A DNA stretch of 37,560 bases from Sphingomonas sp. (GTDB lineage: Bacteria > Pseudomonadota > Alphaproteobacteria > Sphingomonadales > Sphingomonadaceae): assembly GCF_025353885.1 (NCBI RefSeq), contig NZ_JANXNX010000016.1, positions 1-37,560 on the forward strand, read 5' to 3'. How positions within the stretch are numbered: the first letter of the stretch is position 1; every line of letters begins with the position of its first letter. The notes below the pieces were generated by a model. The model did no database searches, was not told where the DNA came from, and was given only the letters and a program-made list of their open reading frames with translations. This document shows positions 32,523-37,560 of the stretch, piece by piece. The position numbers were made by a program, and so were the translations under genes.

Positions 32523-33097
32523 AGGTCTCCCAGCAATGTGTCGGCGGTCAGGAGCGCATCGGCGACGTCGACGATGCGGCGACCGCTGTCCATCGCCGCC
32601 TTGCGGAGAGCGGCATAGGCGGCAGGTTCGTCGATGTTGCGTTTGCGCACAAGGAGCGCCTTGGCGCGGTCGATCGTTTTGTGATCGGCCAGGGCACCGC
32701 GCGCTTCGTCGAGTTCGGTGCGGAGGCGGGCAAAGGCGTTGAAGCGGCGGATCGCGAGTTCGAGGATCGGCTTGATCCGTTCCTTTTTCAGGCCATCGAC
32801 GACATAGGCGGAGACGCCGGCATCGATGGCGGCCTCGATCCCCGCAGTGTCGCTCTGGTCGACGAACATGGCGACCGGGCGGGCCATCGCGCGGGACAAA
32901 GCGAACAGCTCCTCCAATTCGTCGCGGTGGGGGTTGGACAGGTTGATGAGAACGACATCGGGAGAGAATCTTTCGAGTTTCGCGGCAATGCCCTGGCGAT
33001 CGGCGAAAATCGCAACGTCGGTCAGAGCGGCTTCGCGCAACCCCTCCTCGATCACGGCCGCACGGGCGGCACTTTCATCGACAATAGCGATTCGCAA
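32519..33097 (-). CDS. nasT: ANTAR-domain antiterminator NasT
   Basis: A 192-residue response-regulator-like RNA-binding protein. The receiver-like domain (RIAIVDESAARAAVIEEGL, RPVAMFVDQSDTAGIEAAID) occupies residues 1-120, and the C-terminal ANTAR domain (DHKTIDRAKALLVRKRNIDE, AAYAALRKAAMDSGRRIVDV) binds leader RNA to prevent termination in nas operons. The position of the phospho-acceptor aspartate is Asn52 in LINLSNP, so control by NasS and not by phosphorylation is likely. The start is a TTG at 33097 with GGGGGT five bases upstream. nasS follows with an ATGA overlap. Expected target: the leader of the narK operon. Confidence 0.93.
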   Translation of the reverse strand: MRIAIVDESAARAAVIEEGLREAALTDVAIFADRQGIAAKLERFSPDVVLINLSNPHRDELEELFALSRAMARPVAMFVDQSDTAGIEAAIDAGVSAYVVDGLKKERIKPILELAIRRFNAFARLRTELDEARGALADHKTIDRAKALLVRKRNIDEPAAYAALRKAAMDSGRRIVDVADALLTADTLLGDL

Positions 33098-33113
33098 AGC
33101 CGACCCCCATCAT

Positions 33114-33190
33114 TGGTGCCCCGAGAGAGACTCGAACTCCCGACCTGTGGTTTAGGAAACCATTGCTCTGTCCTGCTGAGCTACCGGGGC
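33114..33190 (-). tRNA. tRNA-Arg (anticodon CCU)
   Basis: A complete cloverleaf of 77 bases with encoded CCA. The acceptor stem is GCCCCGG / TCGGGGC (one G-U), the D-stem GCTC/GAGC. The anticodon loop TTCCTAA gives anticodon CCT, with stem ATGGT/ACCAC (an A-C mismatch at the top). The variable loop is AGGTC, and the T-arm GGGAG-TTCGAGT-CTCTC. It lies between nasT and the DUF1178 gene on the same strand, and decodes the rare AGG arginine codon. Confidence 0.95.
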
Positions 33191-33225
33191 ACGAGGTCGC
33201 TCGTAACGGCGACGACCCCGCACGG

Positions 33226-33648
33226 TCAATTGCGCTTTTCGGGCGGGATCACCGGAAAGGGGAGCGCGACGGCGGCGATGCCGTCTTCGCGCAGGGCGGT
33301 CGCTTCGCTGGGCGTCGCGGTGCCGTGGATCGTCGCGGGAGCGGTGTCGCCTTCCGCCATTGACCGCGCCCGTTCGGCAAAGGCGCTACCAACCCATTGC
33401 GAACCTTTCAGCATCGTGGCCTGCATCGTCGCCAGCCGGGTCATCGCCTCAGCCGGAGTCGGCGAACCCCGTGCCATCGACGCCTTTGCGGCGATGCGGG
33501 GGGCCATCACGGCCTTGCCGACGTCCGCCGACCCGCAGAACGGACAATTGACATGGCCCGCCGCGCATTGAGCCTCGTACGCGGTCGTGCTGGCAAACCA
33601 CGCCTCAAAGCCATGGGCGTTTTCACATTGCAGGTCGAAGACGATCAT
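33226..33648 (-). CDS. DUF1178 family zinc-ribbon protein
   Basis: A 140-residue protein of the DUF1178 family, common in Alphaproteobacteria and of unknown function. MIVFDLQCENAHGFEAWF opens the domain; cysteines in LQCENAH and AAGHVNCPFCGS suggest a zinc ribbon. The C-terminal part (AMTRLATMQATMLKGSQWVG, EDGIAAVALPFPVIPPEKRN) is typical of the family. The ATG at 33648 overlaps the stop of the nitrilase-like gene by four bases. The open frame upstream of it is only overlap with that gene. It is the last gene of the comF-grxC-nitrilase group. Confidence 0.9.
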   Translation of the reverse strand: MIVFDLQCENAHGFEAWFASTTAYEAQCAAGHVNCPFCGSADVGKAVMAPRIAAKASMARGSPTPAEAMTRLATMQATMLKGSQWVGSAFAERARSMAEGDTAPATIHGTATPSEATALREDGIAAVALPFPVIPPEKRN

Positions 33649-34472
33649 GACGCGACGACCGGACCGATCGCCCGGCGATGGTCGATCGCGGGAATGCGCG
33701 CTCGCACCCTCGACACGTCGTCGAGGTCGAGTTCGCAGAACCCCAGCCCCGTTTCGGTTCCCATGTCGAGTAACACATTCCCCCACGGATCGACGACGAG
33801 CGAATGACCAAACGTCTCTCGCCCATCCTCGTGCAGGCCGGTTTGCGCGGCGCCAATTACGAACGCCCCGGCCTCGACCGCGCGCGCCCGCAGCAATAGG
33901 TGCCAATGCGCCTGTCCGGTCGGCACGGTGAACGCTGCCGGAACCGTCAGGATCGTCGCGCCCGCCCCGGTCAGCGCGCCATAGAGCGCAGGAAACCGGA
34001 TGTCGTAACAGATCGTCAGGCCCATTGCGCCCAGCCGAGTCTGCGCGACCACCGCCCGTTCGCCCGGCGCATAGGCGGCGGATTCGCGCCAGCTTTCTCC
34101 GGTCGGCAGATCGACGTCGAACAGGTGGATCTTGTCATAGCGTGCAACGATGGCCCCCGTCGCATCGATGATGAAACTGCGGTTGACCAGCCTGCCGTCC
34201 TCACGCGAACCAGCAATCGCCAGCGAGCCGATCGATACCCATAGGCCCAGTCGCGCCGCTGCCGCCCGGACGTCGCGCAACACGACATCCTCATCCTCGG
34301 TACGAACACTGGCGCGTCCGCGCACGCGATCGCGGTCGATCAGCCCACACATTTCAGGGCTGAACAGCATCGCCGCGCCACCCCGTCCCGCCTGCGTCAT
34401 CGCATCGACGATGATGCGCGCGTTCGCTGCCGGGTCGATGCCCGACGTCATTTGCAGGACAGCGGTTTTCAT
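33645..34472 (-). CDS. Carbon-nitrogen hydrolase (Nit-like amidase)
   Basis: A 275-residue member of the nitrilase superfamily. The catalytic triad is visible: Glu in LFSPEMCG near 40, Lys in RYDKIHLFDVD near 114, and Cys in LTICYDIRFPALYG near 155. The DLPTGESWRES segment after the lysine is typical of the Nit1/Nit2-like branch, whose members hydrolyse deaminated glutathione or omega-amides of keto acids. Next to a glutaredoxin gene, a deaminated-glutathione amidase is attractive, but it is an inference. ATG 34472 starts seven bases after the grxC stop. The stop overlaps the DUF1178 gene. Confidence 0.92.
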   Translation of the reverse strand: MKTAVLQMTSGIDPAANARIIVDAMTQAGRGGAAMLFSPEMCGLIDRDRVRGRASVRTEDEDVVLRDVRAAAARLGLWVSIGSLAIAGSREDGRLVNRSFIIDATGAIVARYDKIHLFDVDLPTGESWRESAAYAPGERAVVAQTRLGAMGLTICYDIRFPALYGALTGAGATILTVPAAFTVPTGQAHWHLLLRARAVEAGAFVIGAAQTGLHEDGRETFGHSLVVDPWGNVLLDMGTETGLGFCELDLDDVSRVRARIPAIDHRRAIGPVVAS

Positions 34473-34479
34473 GCGTTCG

Positions 34480-34737
34480 TCAGGCCGCCAGCAGGGCGTC
34501 GAGCTGGCCTGAGCGATCGAGCGCAGCCAGATCGTCCGAACCGCCGATATGCCGATCGTCGATGAAAATCTGGGGCACCGTGGTACGACCGTTGGCGCGC
34601 GCGATCATTTCGGCACGATCGGGCCCGCCCATTGAAATATCGGTCTCCTGCACGGTCGCGCCCTTGGCATCCAACAGCGCCAGCGCGCGATGGCAATAGG
34701 GGCAGAACTGCTTGGTATAGACCTGTATCTTCGGCAA
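34480..34737 (-). CDS. grxC: Glutaredoxin 3
   Basis: An 85-residue dithiol glutaredoxin. KIQVYTKQFCPYCHRALALL contains the CPYC active site at 12-15; TTVPQIFIDDRHIGGSDDL holds the cis-proline and the glutathione-binding GGSDD. It reduces disulfides with glutathione. The start is a TTG at 34737, with AAAGGAG about ten bases upstream; no ATG exists at the right place. It lies 51 bases after comF and seven before the nitrilase-like gene. Confidence 0.96.
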   Translation of the reverse strand: MPKIQVYTKQFCPYCHRALALLDAKGATVQETDISMGGPDRAEMIARANGRTTVPQIFIDDRHIGGSDDLAALDRSGQLDALLAA

Positions 34738-34788
34738 GATCCTGACACTCCTTTAAGGACATGAAACTGTGATCGCGCACGGCTGTTG

Positions 34789-35490
34789 TCAATCGGCGGG
34801 GATCACGCGGGCCCAGCAAACGACGGTGACGCGGCCCGCGCCCGCCTTTTTCAGGGCACGCGCGCAGGCATCGGCGGTGGCCCCGGTCGTGAACACGTCG
34901 TCGACCAGATACACCGCCTGCCCCTCCAGCCGCGCCGTCGTGGCGAACGCCGACGACACCGTCCGCCGCCGTTCCGCCCCATTCATCCCGCGCAAGGCGG
35001 GAGTCGCGCGAACCCGGACGAGCAGGTCGGGCAGACAGGGCACCCCCTGCCGGCGGGCCAGCGCGGTGCCGACGGCGTGCGACTGGTTGAAACCACGCGA
35101 CCAGATCCGCCACCTGTGGAGTGGGACAGGCACGAAAACTGCCCCCTCATGCTTTGCAGAAAGGCGCGGCGACAGGACGGTCGCGATCGTCCGGGCCAAG
35201 CCGGTGCGCCGCCCGTATTTCAGTTTTAACGCTACCCGCCGTGCGATCTCTCCATAGGCGACCGCCGCGATTACCCCGTCGAACAACGGCGGCTGCCCCA
35301 GGCACGACGCGCAGGTCATCCCCACTCCCAACGCCATTGGGATCGAACAGCGCGCGCAGCCCGGCGCGGTCAGGAAATCCAGCATCCCCCAGCACGGTGA
35401 GCAAAAGCGGTGATCCGCCTCGACCACCGCCCCGCAACCCGGACACCGCGGGGGCAGGACATAGTCGATCAGCGGTCGCGCAAACGTCAT
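34789..35490 (-). CDS. comF: ComF family phosphoribosyltransferase-like protein
   Basis: A 233-residue ComF-type protein. Two zinc-ribbon pairs are seen at the N-terminus: CPGCG with FCSPCW, then CARC with CASC. The phosphoribosyltransferase signature VYLVDDVFTTGATADACA lies near residue 205. ComF proteins assist DNA uptake in competent bacteria, yet they occur widely in organisms not known to be competent, where their job is unclear. ATG 35490 or GTG 35502 may be the start: the GTG has AGGA four to five bases before it. The gene is divergent from the methyltransferase gene, with at most 36 bases between the starts. Confidence 0.92.
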   Translation of the reverse strand: MTFARPLIDYVLPPRCPGCGAVVEADHRFCSPCWGMLDFLTAPGCARCSIPMALGVGMTCASCLGQPPLFDGVIAAVAYGEIARRVALKLKYGRRTGLARTIATVLSPRLSAKHEGAVFVPVPLHRWRIWSRGFNQSHAVGTALARRQGVPCLPDLLVRVRATPALRGMNGAERRRTVSSAFATTARLEGQAVYLVDDVFTTGATADACARALKKAGAGRVTVVCWARVIPAD

Positions 35491-35526
35491 GGCCCCAAAC
35501 ACCCGTCCTTGTCGGCGTTGCCGAAC

Positions 35527-36393
35527 ATGGGCACAAGCGACTTTGTGACCGCCGCCCCGCCTGAACTGTTCGACCGCACCGCGCGCGCGCTGCGGCGTGA
35601 CCGGACCGCAACCTTGCCCGAGGCGTTTTTTACTGGCCTGATCATCGACGAATTGCTGGATCGCCTGGCCACAGTGAAGCGCGGTTTTGGCACCGCGCTG
35701 GTCATCGGGGCCGAGCCGCGACTGGTGGCGAGCGTCACCGCGCTGGGTATCGCGGTTCAGGTTGTGGACCCCTCCGGGCTGCGCGCATCGCGGTTTGGCG
35801 GGTTAGCCGTTGAGGAAGATCGCCTGCCCTTTGCCGCTGAATCCTTTGATCTTGTGCTGGTCGCAGGGCTGCTCGACACCGTGGCCGACTTGCCCGGGGC
35901 GCTCGTGCTGATCCGCCGTGCCCTGAAACCCGATGGCCTGTTTCTCGGCTGCATGGCAGCCGCACCCAGCCTGCCGAGCGCGCGCGCGGCCATTGCCGCC
36001 GCCGACGCCGTGGGTGGGGCCAGCGTTGCCCGCCTGCACCCACAAGTCGATGTCGCGTCGGCAGGCGACCTGCTGGTCCGCGCCGGCTTTGCCCTGAGCG
36101 TCGCCGATCTCGACAGCTTCGATCTCAGCTATCGCTCGTTCGGTGGCCTTATCGACGATCTCCGCGCTGCCGCTGCGACCAACGTCCTGGCCCAGCGCCA
36201 CGGCGTCACGCGCGCCTGGCTGGCGGCGGCCAGCGCGGCGTTCATGGCGCGCGCGGAGGCCAATGGCCGTGTCCGCGAAACCGTCAGCATTGTTACGCTG
36301 ACCGGGTGGGCGCCCTCCCCCGACCAGCCCAGGCCCGCGGCACGCGGCAGCGGCACGACCTCGCTTGCCGCTGCGCTGACAAGGCGCGACTAG
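35527..36393 (+). CDS. SAM-dependent methyltransferase, BioC/NDUFAF5-like
   Basis: A 288-residue class I methyltransferase-like protein. The first motif is degenerate (TALVIGAEPRLVASV instead of GxGxG). DRLPFAAESFDLVLVAGLLD and LPGALVLIRRALKPDGLFLG are motifs of the BioC/UbiE type. The N-terminal ELFDRTARALRRDRTATLPE and the C-terminal half (YRSFGGLIDDLRAAAATNVL) resemble NDUFAF5, the mitochondrial complex I assembly factor, whose alphaproteobacterial relatives often lie next to comF. NDUFAF5 hydroxylates an arginine; whether this one does so is unknown. ATG 35527 is used although it has no good ribosome binding site. The TAG stop overlaps the stop of the convergent mutT gene. Confidence 0.85.
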   Translation: MGTSDFVTAAPPELFDRTARALRRDRTATLPEAFFTGLIIDELLDRLATVKRGFGTALVIGAEPRLVASVTALGIAVQVVDPSGLRASRFGGLAVEEDRLPFAAESFDLVLVAGLLDTVADLPGALVLIRRALKPDGLFLGCMAAAPSLPSARAAIAAADAVGGASVARLHPQVDVASAGDLLVRAGFALSVADLDSFDLSYRSFGGLIDDLRAAAATNVLAQRHGVTRAWLAAASAAFMARAEANGRVRETVSIVTLTGWAPSPDQPRPAARGSGTTSLAAALTRRD

Positions 36394-36779
36394 AGCAGTT
36401 TTTCGAGCGCGGTGATTAGCGGCAGATCGGCGGGCGGCATCGCTAACTGGCGCAGTTCGAACAGCGTCACCCATCGCAATTCTGTTGCGTGAAGCGGTTT
36501 CGGCACGTCCGTCCAGCCCCTGCATAGATATAGGAGCAGGATCAAATGCCGTTCGCCCAGCGCCTCGCTGGCAAAGGCGGCGGCCGTCAGATCGGGGGCG
36601 CTGACCTCTATCCCCAATTCCTCCCGGAGTTCGCGCACCAGCGCAAGTTCGGGGCTTTCGCCGCTTTCAGGCTTGCCGCCGGGGAATTCCCAAAGCCCCG
36701 CCAACGATTTGCCCGGCGGGCGGCGCTGCACCAGCACCCTGCCCTCGCCATCGACCAGCGCCGCGGCAACCACCAGCAG
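36390..36779 (-). CDS. mutT: MutT-type Nudix hydrolase (8-oxo-dGTP diphosphatase)
   Basis: A Nudix protein of about 129 residues. The Nudix box GGKPESGESPELALVREL continues into REELGIEV and matches GX5EX7REUXEEXGU exactly. VLVQRRPPGKSLAGLWEFPG before it is typical of MutT, which removes 8-oxo-dGTP from the nucleotide pool to prevent A:T to C:G changes. The start is unclear: the frame is open to 36935 with only TTG codons upstream, overlapping the flp pilin promoter and start on the other strand. The family alignment suggests a start at CTG 36779, CTG 36776 or GTG 36773, with AAGG eleven or more bases before. It converges on the methyltransferase gene, their stops overlapping by four bases. 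Confidence 0.88.
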   Translation of the reverse strand: MLVVAAALVDGEGRVLVQRRPPGKSLAGLWEFPGGKPESGESPELALVRELREELGIEVSAPDLTAAAFASEALGERHLILLLYLCRGWTDVPKPLHATELRWVTLFELRQLAMPPADLPLITALEKLL

Positions 36780-36883
36780 GGTGTCGGTTACCTTCTGTTC
36801 CGCCTGGGTAAGGACTTTCTTAACTCCGCGCGCCTTAGTTGATGTTTGACCCTTAGGGGGACAACGGGACCGGGGACAAGGCG

Positions 36884-37057
36884 ATGTTGGTTTTAATGAG
36901 AGCGCTTCGGCGCAATACAAAAGGAGGGACCGCAATCGAGTATGGCTTGATTGCGGCGCTCGTCGTTATTGGTATGATCACGGCGTTAACTGCTTTTGCT
37001 AATGTATCGATAAGTATGTGGAACAACATCTCCACTAAAGTAACATCGACTTCGTGA
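36884..37057 (+). CDS. Flp/Fap type IVb pilin, copy 1
   Basis: A 57-residue Flp prepilin, too short for a usual gene call. The leader MLVLMRALRRNTKG ends in Gly, followed by GTAIEYGLIAALVVIG. The conserved Glu-Tyr and the hydrophobic stretch (IEYGLIAALVVIGMITALTA) are the Flp pilin signature, with cleavage after the Gly by a TadV/CpaA-type prepilin peptidase. The tail is polar (VSISMWNNISTKVTSTS). ATG 36884 has AAGG very close upstream; ATG 36896 (MRALRRN) is an alternative. Flp pilins form the thin Tad pili used in surface attachment. A second pilin gene follows in tandem. Confidence 0.88.
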   Translation: MLVLMRALRRNTKGGTAIEYGLIAALVVIGMITALTAFANVSISMWNNISTKVTSTS

Positions 37058-37173
37058 TCTTATCTGTCGTCGGCATTAAGTAATTAGAAACTTCTACCCA
37101 ATAATACGAAAAACACTGAACGCGTTTAGGCGGGGACAGTCGGGAAGTTAGAGACACTCACAGGAGACCAGTT

Positions 37174-37344
37174 ATGACATTCGTTCGCAAAATGCTGAAG
37201 AACAACAAGGGCGCCACCGCAATCGAGTATGGCCTGATTGCCGCTCTGATCGCCGTCGCTGCCATCACTGCAATGTCGGCGCTGGGTTCGCAGCTGACCA
37301 AGACGTTCCGTAACGTCTCGTCGGGCATGAGCGCAGCTGGCTGA
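37174..37344 (+). CDS. Flp/Fap type IVb pilin, copy 2
   Basis: A 56-residue Flp prepilin. The leader MTFVRKMLKNNKG is followed by ATAIEYGLIAALIAVAAITA and a short polar tail (QLTKTFRNVSSGMSAAG). The processing site and Glu-Tyr pair are as in copy 1, and the core TAIEYGLIAAL is identical. AGGAG stands seven bases before ATG 37174, a better ribosome binding site than copy 1 has, so this may be the major pilin. A hairpin terminator follows at 37391, allowing strong expression of the pilin alone. Tad secretion genes are expected downstream, outside the window. Confidence 0.92.
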   Translation: MTFVRKMLKNNKGATAIEYGLIAALIAVAAITAMSALGSQLTKTFRNVSSGMSAAG

Positions 37345-37390
37345 TTTGTCTGGTCCATCCTCACGGGTGGTCCAAGCAATCTGTTAGAAG

Positions 37391-37424
37391 TTTCGGGCGG
37401 CAAACTCCGGTTTGTCGCCCGAAA
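37391..37424 (+). terminator. Hairpin terminator after the second pilin gene
   Basis: TTTCGGGCGGCAAAC (37391-37405) pairs with GTTTGTCGCCCGAAA (37410-37424), a 15-bp stem with one G-U pair and the stable loop TCCG. It is followed by TGTTTGTGGGT, a weak T-run. It lies 46 bases after the pilin stop and would separate abundant pilin mRNA from downstream genes. Confidence 0.75.
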
Positions 37425-37530
37425 TGTTTGTGGGTCAATGACGGACTGATGGCAGGTGTCGGCGGCATCGGCGTTGCCGGGGAGACGCGGGCTGGAAATC
37501 ATTATCCGAGCCCTCCCCGTCACCCCGGCG

Positions 37531-37555
37531 CAGGCCGGGGCCTATACGGGCGTCC
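37531..37555. repeat. REP-like palindrome near the window end
   Basis: CCCCGGCGCAGGCCGGGG sits in the context GTCAC...CCTATACG. Short palindromes of this kind, with CCCGGC and GCCGGG arms, are dispersed between genes in many Alphaproteobacteria. The rest of 37425-37560 holds no gene. Only one copy is in the window, so its repeat nature is inferred from general knowledge. Confidence 0.45.
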
Positions 37556-37560
37556 GACAG

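Noticed and set aside
31293-32618. A 441-codon plus-strand frame opposite nasS
   Set aside because: nasS with its coupled nasT is clearly the real gene; the opposing frame is low-complexity shadow.

Overview
The window looks like chromosome of a high-GC alphaproteobacterium, most likely of the order Sphingomonadales. This is inferred from gene order and style: a long TonB-dependent receptor, a comF-grxC-nitrilase-DUF1178 run, nasT-nasS control of nitrate assimilation, an orphan HisKA_2-type histidine kinase, an EcfG-like promoter and Flp pilins. No database search was possible, so names rest on visible motifs.

Layout. 1-1290: 3' part of an acetyl-CoA hydrolase/CoA-transferase gene. 1291-8000: a patchy, apparently lower-GC accessory stretch with an IS66 remnant (tnpA plus a cut tnpB), an orphan PAS-histidine kinase, a small lipoprotein, and a minus-strand unit made of a broken aldehyde dehydrogenase, a zinc alcohol dehydrogenase and an oleate hydratase, the last two joined by an ATGA overlap. 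8028-11038: a PAP2 phosphatase, a hypothetical coiled-coil protein, a secreted coiled-coil protein and a nitronate monooxygenase. 11214-14392: fabD-fabG (minus) and rpsF-rpsR-rplI (plus), closed by a perfect 19-bp terminator. 14663-18916: a DUF2238 membrane protein, folE and a TonB-dependent receptor.

18951-33097 is the centre of the window: assimilatory nitrate reduction. On the minus strand narK, an AlgE-like porin, nirB, nirD, nasA, cobA, roxA and rluE form one tightly packed run with overlapping or near-abutting junctions. It contains uptake (porin, NarK), reduction of nitrate to nitrite (NasA) and to ammonium (NirBD), and siroheme precursor supply for NirB (CobA). Two ribosome-modifying enzymes, a RoxA-type L16 hydroxylase and an RluE-type pseudouridine synthase, sit at its distal end. 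Divergent from narK is a fused PP2C phosphatase/Ser-Thr kinase with a C-terminal membrane anchor and no ordinary start codon near its Shine-Dalgarno sequence. nasT-nasS, encoding an ANTAR antiterminator and its nitrate-sensing partner, lie beyond it. NasT has Asn where the receiver phospho-acceptor Asp is expected.

33114-36773: tRNA-Arg(CCU), then comF-grxC-nitrilase-DUF1178 on the minus strand, a divergent methyltransferase and a mutT-type Nudix gene. 36884-37344: two tandem Flp pilin genes, probably the start of a tad pilus locus outside the window. The window ends in intergenic sequence with a REP-like hairpin.
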